A stretch of DNA of 64,000 nucleotides from contig NC_087377.1 in the NCBI RefSeq assembly GCF_963675165.1, forward strand, positions 9,069,122 to 9,133,121, written 5' to 3'. A program made the translations under genes and the position numbers. Positions within the stretch are counted from its first letter, which is position 1. Each line of letters starts with the position of its first letter. Below are positions 22,990 through 33,337 of this stretch, in pieces. The stretch comes from Halichondria panicea. Lineage: Eukaryota; Porifera; Demospongiae; Suberitida; Halichondriidae. The notes below the pieces were generated by a model. It was not told where the DNA came from, did no database searches, and saw only the letters and a program-made list of their open reading frames with translations.

Positions 22990-23710
22990 TAAATTTTTTT
23001 TTCTCTGGTTACTGCTCTGGTTCTGACGAGTTATCAGTGCATAGGGTGCTTACTAGATTCTTGCCAGCCAGTACAGTTCAAGCTACACACAGCACCGCTC
23101 AACTATTCTCTACCCCATTATCTAGCTAAATCTGGTCCAACTAGACTGCAGACACAGCTAGTTAATTCAGTAAAGCCAGGGGTAGCCCTACTTCTACGGT
23201 TGTTCAGTACCCACGGTAACAATTCCTCTGGGCTGGGCTAACTAGTTGAGCCACGCCTCCCAATTCTCAAGGCTAGGTACATGTCTCTGTCTAGCTGCTT
23301 CTTCAGCTTCTTGCTCAGTTTTGTGGCTTAGAGAAAGGCCAGCTACTCAGGGGGAAGAGTCCAGATGAAAGTCTGGCAGCCAGGTGACGTCCAAACGGTC
23401 AGTTATTCTTTCCACCAACTTTTTAATCTAGTCTAGTCCTGCTTGCACTGCTACTACTACTGCTACTCTTCCTACTACTACTACTGCTACTCTTCCTAGC
23501 TAGTCAAAGGTTTCTTTTTTTTTTTTTTTAAAGAGACATCAAAGCTTACATCAAAGGACACAGATTTTTAGCCTACTTGACTGATAAGGCCGTTACCTAG
23601 ACTACAGTTTGTTTGTCAGGGAGGAGCTCACATACAACTTCATCTAATTCATCATAACGATTCGTTACCGTTGTTGTAATTTCTACAACAGATTGCCAAG
23701 GAAAGAGATA
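22990..23710. other. 5' flank of the 222-aa gene, nothing else recognised
   Basis: Pyrimidine-rich stretches, a CTACTACTGCTACT-type triplet repeat at 23450-23500 and a T-tract at 23515-23530. I looked here and at 19540-19890 for matching inverted ends of the convergent module and found none. Confidence 0.45.
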
Positions 23711-23712
23711 AG

Positions 23713-23882
23713 AAAACCTTGTTTGGGACAGCTAGCACTGGCCGGTAAACGGAATAGCGAGTGGCCGTACTTCAGGTCGAGTTTTGTGCAGTAAACATAT
23801 AGCTAGCATTCTGTGCCAAGCCAAATGGCCGGTATATCGAGGTGGCCGTACTTCAGGGAGCCGGAATAGCGAGAGTCTACTG
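23713..23882 (-). mobile_element. Truncated pogo-like MITE (family B)
   Basis: It matches one half of the 417-429 bp copies at 44086-44514 and 47663-48079 and keeps the end CTACTG followed by TA at 23882. The other half is missing. The following few hundred bases (to 24107) hold an open but unrecognised frame. Confidence 0.75.
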
Positions 23883-24537
23883 TACCTGGTACCAGAGATA
23901 CAAAAGAAAGGGGATTGGAAACGACCGCCCACGCCCTATGTAAAAGGACTGACATCCGGTGAAGCACTCCGTGTAATTATTGCGCTCGCAAATAATTACA
24001 TGGAGGACTGCGCTACGGTTTTGTATCCCTGGTTTCTAGCTCTCCTATCCACTAGAGATCACTCAGGGCCTGGGAGATACTTGAGAGAAGTAAGCTTATA
24101 CCACTGACAAGCTCTAAGTCCGTTGTCTTTACTCTGTTTCCAATTTTTTTGAGTTTAGCTTGAATTACTCTATGTCAACTTTTCTCTGTCCCTCCTGTGA
24201 AGTCAAAACAGCAAAGGACATTGCTTAACTTGGTTATTATGTATCTAAGTGCTACATAGAATGGCTTCATGCTATAAATAAGCTGTACTATTCATAAACG
24301 TTTGCAGTATAGTCCTTCAAATTGCTTTAGTATACTTTTAGACACACCACGGGCCTGTCCCTCCTACGACTTCATAGTAAAGGCTATTTCTTCTTGCATA
24401 GCATTTATTTGTCTAGTAATAGTGGCTGCATGGCTTAGTCGACTTTTTAGAGCTAAATTCTCTTTACTTTTTAGAAAAATCAACATTAAAAATGATCAAT
24501 TTCACTGTTTTTATCAGCCTAATTTTATAAATTTAGA

Positions 24538-27500
24538 CTACACGTCCTCATCCTCGGTGTCTGAGTCAATTCTCATAGCGGTTTCGCTCCTTGTGTATTC
24601 TTTAGCCTTCCTCTTGATCCATGTGCTCATTTTTTCTCTGTTTAATTGATGCAGGGGGTCTGGGGAGAATTTGGGGAACATTCTGTGAGACCGGTTCACA
24701 ATAACGCTGAGGACCTCAGCCTTCTGAAGCACAGCTACAACTGTCTTGACGTCCTTCTCATCTGACCTCGTGCTGTGAGCTGTTACTTCACGGTGGATGT
24801 TAGTCTGCTTGTCAAAGGCCATGGAGATTCGATGAAGAGACGATACGGATCGTGCTGCCCAGGTGCTGGCAGTCTTCGTAAAGTTGGCACCCATGTTCGA
24901 GATGAAATTCTTGTAAAGCTTGTTTATGTGCTCATTGTGGAGATCACATGGGATGTTCCGTCCTAGGCCGCCATGAGTGTTGATGAAGCGGCCCCAGGTC
25001 AGCTGATGAGAGAGATATGGCTGGAGAGTGGCAAGTTGAAATTGAAGCCTAAGTGCCTCTAGTGCATATTTCGTCTTTTTCCCGACTCTGGGCCACACTA
25101 CTCAGCAGAGATTGGTTTACCTCTTTGTCCTTGATCTCATCATCGGGTCCTATATTATTTTATCGGTATGCTGTGTAAGCAATAATTATGTTACCTTCAA
25201 TGTCAAATTCCTTACAGCCTGCTGTCACTATGTGCCCCTTGAAGACTTTGAGGAAGGCAGCTTGACATGTACGTGTGCATGTCATTCTTCGGTTTCTTCG
25301 CCTTGGAGCATCCAATGCGAGCAAAAAGACTGCTGAGAGTGCCGTAATCTTCTTGGCTGTCCTTGTGCAGCTTCTGCCAGATGAGCTACATGTAAAAAGG
25401 TAACATATAATATGCTTGCGTGCTTCATGTACATATCTGGAGTGCATGAATACACTCCTGTTAGTATATACACTGGCATATAATACAGTACACACGAAGT
25501 CAATTAAGTTACTGTAATTATATGTATTATGGTGGGCTTTTAATAATAATTTATCACATGTACTTTAAACTTACAATCATAAAGCTCATCACACAATGCC
25601 AGTCCTCAATGCATGGCTCAAGTTGTTCAATCCTCCCTCCAGGAGTATTGGAGCACTGCACATGACGTTTGGCACCCTGCTCTCGCTCACATGTGAGGTG
25701 ATCACCCCCATACAGCAGCCGTGTGCTTGTGGTCTGATCCCAGGTACGACACCATTGTTCTCATTATTTCTATCATTTCACTACTCACATTCTCATTGTT
25801 GTGCAGTACATCCAATACAACCACCTCTGACCTTACTGCCATCTCTTCACTGTATTGATGTGGGATATGCTTAGTGACCAACCTCTTCAACTTCTCAAGG
25901 CCCTTAATGTAATCGCACAGTATTCGACTGACCAGTACTTCTAAGTCTCCTTGGATAACAATGATGTCTTCTCTTTGGATGGCAGGAAGCACTCGACAGT
26001 CTCTGTGCAGAGCATAGAACGAGACAAATCAGCGATAGGAGCAGGAGGTGAGACACGGGCCTTGACAGCAAATATACTGAACATATATGCATGAGCTTCC
26101 CATGATGGTCACTTGCAATGTCTCGTATATTGACTTGCTTGTCGACATTGTCTCCCACGAACTTCACAGATGCCCCGTCCTTTAACCACTTATCAAGCAC
26201 TTTAGTGTGACCTTTACTGATCATATTCACACGCTTCAGTATTGCGTTGTAACTGAGGGTCACGTTGATGTGGTTGAGCCTAGTCCAAGCCTAAAAATTA
26301 ACAATAATAATAAATTTTTTTTATCAGGCTGCATTGAGGGGGGTATTTTTCTCACCCCCTCGGGCCCCCTAGGATACATTAGTATATAGGCATTTGTACT
26401 GCTACAATGTATAGATCTAATGACTTGTACACCAGAATTGATCAAAGGCCTATAATTTTTACAGGGGAGCATGCCCTCGGACCTCCCTATTTTAATATAA
26501 ATCACACACAATCACACACAATCACACACAGACCTTCTTCTGGATGTGAGTAGAAAAGAGGGCACTCGACAGATAGGATTGAACCCCACACATCGTTTTG
26601 TTGCGTTCCTTCAAGAGGATAGCCACTGCTGTGCTTAGTCCTGGGAACTGTCGCTCTCCCTTCTTCAGCTTGTTCCTCTTGGACGAGTGGGTGATACCAC
26701 AATCAATAATGTGGTGGAGAGTTGGTGCTTTGGTCTCAAGCTCAGTGACTGTTTGTCTCCAGGAAAAGCTTTCTGCTTGCTCAATGGTCATGGACCGGAA
26801 CAGTGACACAGGTTGTGAACTCTTGCTGCACAACGAGGCACACTCAACATCTACCATTCTCGAGATACGAGACACAGCTTCGTCCCTGAGCTGAGGGTAT
26901 GAGAAAACAGCCCTACAAATTGACTGCAGGTTCCCCCCTGTCAGTGCCTTTGCAATCTTCTCAAGCTCTGGACGAATGGATACTGTACATATCACCCTCT
27001 TGCTTGGTGAGTACACCGATATCTGTAATAGTACACATTTATATAATTATTTTAGCTATACTTCCTACATGTACGTGCGTGTACCTTGACTGACTTCATG
27101 TCAGTAGCAGTGGTATTGGTACTCTGGGGAGTGCACTGCATTCCAGCTATAAACAAAAAATTCTCATTGTGATACAGGACATTTTTTACCTCTACGTATA
27201 AGTGAATATGAGTCCCACCCTTGAATCCCAGCCTTAATTTACATGACCCAAAGGGATTACCGAGTATACTAAAAATTATAGCACTAAACACTCTGCAGAT
27301 ATACCATTGGGTTGCTGAATATTGGCAGTCTGGCGAGAACTCTCAACACGAGTAGCTGGAGGAACGTTGCTCATGTCTCTCAAAGACGCATCACTCCGAT
27401 CAGTCACTATGATGATCAAAATCACTATGTTTCACTGTACTGATAACAAATATATCATCTTACTCTCGTCCTGGACATGGAAAACAGAGCCTCCTACCAG

Positions 27501-27903
27501 ACGCTCCAACAGTCTGCCGCTTTGCTGTTGGTCTGACTTGTTGTGTGTGTGGAGATACTCCAACCCCACTAGTGTCCTTGGATCTCTTTCTTGAAGCGTG
27601 AGTGCTCTTGGGGCTGCCGGTGACGCCTGTGAGAGGCCTGGGTAGAGATGTCCTATTCTTCTCATAGCTAGCCTTGGCTAGAACTCTAAAAGACTCAGCT
27701 GATACAAACTTCCTGTTACAAGGCCTGCAAATGTGCTGTGAAAGACCATCATTTGCAATGACTGGCACATCTATGACCCTGCTGAGCCTCTCTGCAAGAC
27801 CTGAGTCTGAGGCTTTACATTCTCTGGAGAATAATGATATGCTTTGTTTAGTCAAAGAAGTGCTGCAAATCCTGCACAGTGCGGTTTCTCTGGTAGCGGA
27901 CGT
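24538..27903 (-). pseudogene. Decayed ZAD/DUF6589-type element gene
   Basis: Minus-strand exons: 27903-27463, about 27398-27306, 27148-27085, 27024-26533, 26292-25580, 25387-25188 and about 25100-24538. The first encodes a ZAD-like cysteine arrangement (LCRICSTS then ICRPCNRKF). Later exons carry hallmarks I associate with DUF6589 proteins, including KFVGDNVDKQVN, GGDHLTCER and WGRFINTHGGLG. Between 26292 and 25188 the reading frame changes at least four times (near 26090, 25985, 25710 and 25265), which marks it as a pseudogene unless the assembly has indels there. An acidic stretch ends the protein. The start codon was not found; a stop lies just upstream of the first exon. DUF6589 proteins are widespread in multicopy repeat families; the role is unknown. 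Confidence 0.6.
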
Positions 27904-28846
27904 CTATTTAACCACGATTTCGTAGGAACCATGCGGTATAAAGTATTCTTATTTTGTGTATTTTCCGTTTTATATCTTGTTAAATACGATGCACTACGGC
28001 TGAAAGTTGACGCATGTGCACTATCACCCATGCAATAGGTACCAGGCCGTATTTTAATCGGCTTGGTCTCGAGGCTACCTATCTATGCGACAACACTGAA
28101 GCATTCCAACGGCCGGCCCGACCAGTACCCAACTCAAAATTATAATCGGGGTCCAGTTTACAGTTAGGCTATTCTGTCCACCCCCGGCCCCAGGGAGCCA
28201 GATAATAATTCGTGACTTTGTGATTTGCCTTACTTTTGGTTAAGGTTAAAGAACTATGTTAGATGTAAATGTCGCTATGAGGGTAAAGGTATGTTTGTGT
28301 CTGACGATCTATCAGTCCGTGTAGCTAGTAGAAGTAATTATGTCAGTGCTAGAGATCTACTCGACTCACGCTTGTCAATTCACAGATTGTTGTTACCTGC
28401 TTAATACTGTTGGGGACTCTGCTTATTAAGTCAGGTAAGATTAGACTTCATGCTGTTTATTATTTTTGTACGTGTTCAAATTTTGTACGTCCTTGGTCAT
28501 GATCAAGCTAGCTATAATTAATCATAGAGAAACCACATTTGATTGATTATATCGCCAGAAAAATTTATTCCACTTCTGAGTGGCGCAAACAATTTCGTTC
28601 AGCCCAACTGGCGCCTAAATTATGGTGGTGCTTATGTTCTACAGCTAGTACCATATTACTAGAATGTTTTGCGAGCATCAAACATTTGCGAACTTTGCGA
28701 TGGTTGATCAATTCGCAACAATAAGGCCACACCATTATGTTTCACGGATTTTCCGGGTCATATTTTTGCAGAATGCCAAAAAAAGTGTGGTCCAGGTCAG
28801 AGGTCAAAATGGCCACATTATATATTTTGCTAAAGTGACTTTATGG

Positions 28847-29609
28847 TAGCCTCTACACAGGCTCTCCTTTTTCTGTTCTTTATCACAATCGTTCAATAAG
28901 ATAAAATACTGTATTATTCGTTCAATGAGATAAAATACGGTATTAATTGGAGGAATAAAGAAAGAAATAGACGTAAAGTTAGGAAAAAGGAGAGCCTGTA
29001 TCGGGAAGTCGCGTGAGGGTAGAAGGGTGGTAGAAGGGTGAAAATGAGCGTGGGCATACTGAGCTAGAGATGTTGGACTGCCCACGCAGAGGTCTACGAC
29101 TAGTAAAACTTTGCCTGCAGCAAGCTGGACATGGACTTGGAACTGGAAGTTTGCAAGCACTATAGCTAGCTATACCTTAGGCTTAGCTAGATAATCTACT
29201 AGTCTAGATTGTGTGTTTAGATTCTATCACTATTACCTTTTCTTGTGTCTTTCTACATGCTATAGTAGAATAGCTTAGTCATCATTATCATATAGCAGGT
29301 AGCTACTGCCACCAGAGCTGGCCACGCTGGTTCTCTGATCTGACTTGCAGCACAGCTTGGTGGTTGTCTCAGTGCAGTACAGTACAGTCTTACTCGGAAT
29401 GCGTGGGAGAATACCTTACGTCACGATTGTGGGCTACATATCGCCCACGTTCATAAAAATCCTTGTGGATCACGCGATTTCCCAAACCAGGCCTTACGTT
29501 TTCTTAACTGTACGCCCATTTCTTTCTTTGCTGCCTCACTATGTCTTTCTTATGTTTATGGATGAACAGTGACAACAGCAAGAAAAAGTAAGGCCTGGGA
29601 ACGAGGCTA
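28847..29609. mobile_element. 763-bp TAGCCTC element with 9-bp target duplication
   Basis: The ends TAGCCTC and GAGGCTA are imperfectly inverted for about 25 bases. ACTTTATGG is duplicated exactly at 28838-28846 and 29610-29618. The left arm retains the unoccupied site near 3240, proving insertion. Interior frames are not convincing. Confidence 0.88.
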
Positions 29610-30156
29610 ACTTTATGGTTTGTTGTGACTCTGTTTGTGGTTTTATAATGATATTCATCGATTTTTCTTTCTTTTGCCTGCCACCCTGGTCTGTTTTTGG
29701 GGATTAAATGTCCGTGAAACATAAGATCAATTCCTAATATCCGCAAAATCTAAATTACCACTAGTAAACACACACGATCCTTACCAGAACGCAATAGTTC
29801 GATCACAACGGTCAAATTTTCTGCTGATATGGCTCATTCGCAAAAGTTTTTCACCCACAAAATATTCTAGTAATATGGTACAGTAGAACCTCCATTATCC
29901 GGCCCTCCATTATCCAGAACCTCAATTATCTGGCTTGGCAGTTTTCTTTCTTTCAGATTAAATAATTCAGAAAATGGGCGTGTCCCTCCAATGCACATGC
30001 GCGTTGCAGCTGTTACCATGGAGACATGTCTGTTTATCTTCGGCGCATGTGCAGACAACCATGTGGCACTGCTGTTCATCAATAAAGTGGGTGGATCAAG
30101 GCGTGGTTTATCTATTCGATTATCCGGCATATTCGATTATCCAGCATATTCACTTA

Positions 30157-32259
30157 CAGTTCATTTAGTCTAGAAAGTAGATTACCACAAATGTGTGAGT
30201 AGTTGTACTGAAATGTAAATATCTTTTGATTGGAGTATTTCTAAGAAATGGTGTTGATACCCGTGTGTAGATGAATGACTGAACTAGAACATATCCAAAA
30301 ATGTTTCCATGGAAACATTAGGTGGTGGGTTTGTGGTGATTAATAGAACAACAGCAAATTGTTATAGTGGGTAATCGGTTAGAGTAATAAAACACTAACC
30401 TTAAACAGCTAAGGTCTTACACTTTTATCACACAATAGTTTAATGGTTTAGGTATCCTGACCATCCCTTTATGGGTCTTACATATGTTCACAGTGTCTAT
30501 AATTCATGATTTACTGGTTTTTAGGTACACTTTTGGTTAGAGTAATATTTTCTGAAATATTTATAGCTTAGCTTTAAAAGTTCTATGGTAAGTTTACAAA
30601 TAAATGGGCTACATTTTGATACCAAGAACATCCTATATGCTTATTCCATTGTTGAGATATCACTGAAAAACTACATACAGTCTGCCCTAAGACCCCCAAG
30701 TTTTCCAAGACAAGACAGGAAATACATACCACAAGTATTTTAATGGTATTCATAAGGATGACATCACAAAAACATTGTTTTAATGAGATTCATAATGATG
30801 ACACCCTACAACTCTGTCAGATTGTAGTGAAGGGTGATTTTTTTCTGAATTTCCAAAGCTCATAACACAGACCATTTACTGAACTAGAACCTGTTACTAG
30901 GAGATAAATTAGTTCAATATGGAATGTATTGACTCAGCAAGTTTGGACTGCATTGAGATAGTGTGAACAGCTTGCGCAAACTCTCAAAGTTAGCTCATTC
31001 TGAATAATCTCTGTGGTTGGTGGAACTCATGGCTGCATATCTCCAGATGTGAATGGAACCAGTGACTGCCTAAAGTATCAACTAGTGCATCTGATGCATT
31101 GCATGCTTAGCAGCAAGCTAGAAGGCTTGAAGTCATTCATGAAGTGTTCTATGCTATTGCCAAGTTGTGTATTTATTTCAAAGTTTGTGTAACTGCTTTG
31201 CAAAGACCATTCATTTGTATGGCATTTACCTTGAATATGTTGTAATTTAGATCCTTTTGATTTGATCAACCAATTTTTAGCTTGCTACGTTGATGGTGAA
31301 CAGCTTGCTCAAACTCTCGAACTTTCCGCAATCGTTTTCACAACTTAATGCCAGTTTGACCCAAATTCATATTTTAAAGTGTTTATCGTATGTTAAACTG
31401 TCTTCTTATTACATATTTCAACTTAGATAGCTCTAAAAACCTTTACTTTTATCAGAAACAAAGAAAAACTGTTCTCATTAATATATTCATGAGGCAGCTT
31501 GTAGCACTTCCTGTCTTACAACATTTGAGGTCTTAGGGCAGACTGATATTCTACTATTTTCTACTGTTTTAATGACATCACAAGCTGCTAACCACAAATT
31601 GATGACACTCAAATTAACCACATAAGTGGGCATACAATAACTGTACGCCCACTCTTAATTACGTTTGTGGTTGATTAAAGCATCATTGGTTTGTGGTTTG
31701 CAGCTGCTGATGTCATCAAAACAGTAGAAAATAGTAAATGATGTAGCTTTTCAGTGTTATCTCAGCAATGGAATAAGCATATAGGATGTTCTTGGTATCA
31801 AAATGTAGCCCATTTATCTGTAAACTTACTACAGAAATTTGAAAGCTAAGCTATTAATTTTTCAAAAGTTATTACTCTAACCAAAAGTGTACCTGAAAAC
31901 CAGTAAATCATGAATTATAAACACTGTGAACATTTGTAACACCCATAAAGGGATGGCCAGGATACTTAAACCATTGAACAATTATGTGATGAAGTCTAGG
32001 ACCTTAGCTGTACAAGATTACTGTTTTATTACTCTAACCGATTACCCACTATAACAATTTGCTGTTGTTCTATTAATCACCACAAACCCACCACCTTACG
32101 TTTCCATGGAAACATTTTTGGATATGTTGTAGTTCAGTCATTCATCTACACACGAGTATCAACACCATTTCTTAGAAATACTTCAATCAAAAGATATTTA
32201 CATTTAAGTACAACTACTCACACATTTGTGGTAATCTACTCTCTAGACTAAATGAACTG
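30157..32259. mobile_element. 2.1 kb fold-back element nested in the pogo-like MITE
   Basis: Ends CAGTTCATTTAGTCTAG are inverted, flanked by TA on both sides, and the inverted arms run for 500 bases or more (about 30157-30700 against about 31535-32259). The loop region is non-coding. A trace of the same terminus occurs at 55500-55560. TA duplication and CAGT-like tips suggest the Tc1/mariner-pogo group. Confidence 0.8.
31554..31734. mobile_element. Palindromic MITE nested in the fold-back arm
   Basis: It has CTATTTTCTACTGTTTT ends, inverted for about 45 bases and flanked by TA. The opposite arm of the host fold-back lacks it, so it inserted after that element formed: a third level of nesting. 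Confidence 0.75.
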
Positions 32260-33337
32260 TATCCGGCCTGCTTCTGGAACCAAGGTGTCCGGATAATTGA
32301 GGTTCTACTGTATAGACATTTCAGAGAAAATGGCCGTTGTCTAGCTCAGTTTCACTTACTAGCTGCACCGTTGAGAGCTGAGTGACTTGTGAACAACGTT
32401 CATTGACTGTTGCTATGGGCAAGAGTAGATAAGAGTAAGAGTGTTGAACTGCTAGTAACAGCATTTGCCTGCTCCTGCGGCATCACTTGATAGTAATCAG
32501 TACTAATTGTTATGTTAGCAACTGCACATCAGTGCTACAAACCACAGACCACAGTTTATTTAATAACAGTTAACAGTTCAGAATGTATACCAGATGCATT
32601 ATCAGACAGTCTAAAAAACAAAAAATTTCCTGGGGGGGCGTGCCCTCAGACCCCCTTAGATGGCTGTGTGCTAACGCACTTGGATATCCGGCTTGCCCCC
32701 CCCCCCCCCCCCCCTCCCTGTCAATTTTTTCTGTATAAAAGCCTGCATACATGGAGAGCATGCAACTCGCACTATTCTCAGACTCACCGACTTCATACTG
32801 TAGCTATTTTTTAGAACTACTCACAAAAATGCCTTTGACCGAATGTAGTAAATTAGAATCTGCTGGACTAGCTAGCTCGCATTTATAAAACCAGCAGTAT
32901 GGCTCGCACTAGCAGTATCAAACGCAGCGGCACAGCACCAAGAAGATGAAACCTGCTTACAAGAAAGTCCTGCATGTCCACTGCATAACAATTCGCTCAA
33001 CACTTAACTTCACACTCGAAGAGGTTGTCTTTGGCCTGGCTGGACTAGGACTGATTACTGGCACTGGTCATGATGCTTCTCTGTTACTCTACTGTAGCTA
33101 GGCTAGGCAGCTCTGATGTAAATGCCCGTAATTATAACTCCGTAAATAACACTGCCCACTAGTTCATGTCCGTATACTGGATTCTATTTATAGTATATCC
33201 GATCTTTTATATGAAGTATTATATGCTGAGTATGTACGGTACATAGCAAGTTGCATGCCCTCTTATCTTTATACGTTCTTGATGTAACACTGTGATAAAA
33301 GCAGTGGAGACGGATTATTAGACTGTCATAAATCTAG

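Larger units (their letters stand above)
29881..32310. mobile_element. Pogo-like MITE (family A) split by a nested element
   Basis: Ends CAGTAGAACCTCCATTATCC at 29881 and its complement at 32310 are each flanked by TA. The element is collinear with the intact 276-bp copy at 46000-46275 once 30157-32259 is removed. Confidence 0.85.

Noticed and set aside
19540-23200. Terminal inverted repeats for the convergent 352/222-aa module
   Set aside because: I compared both flanks by eye and found no matching inverted ends, so I do not call it a delimited transposon.
24302-24649. 115-codon plus-strand hydrophobic frame
   Set aside because: It overlaps the 3' end of the minus-strand DUF6589-type gene; its hydrophobic composition comes from AT-rich, T-biased sequence.
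29345-29572. 75-codon plus-strand frame
   Set aside because: Entirely within the 763-bp 9-bp-duplication element and not similar to any transposase pattern.
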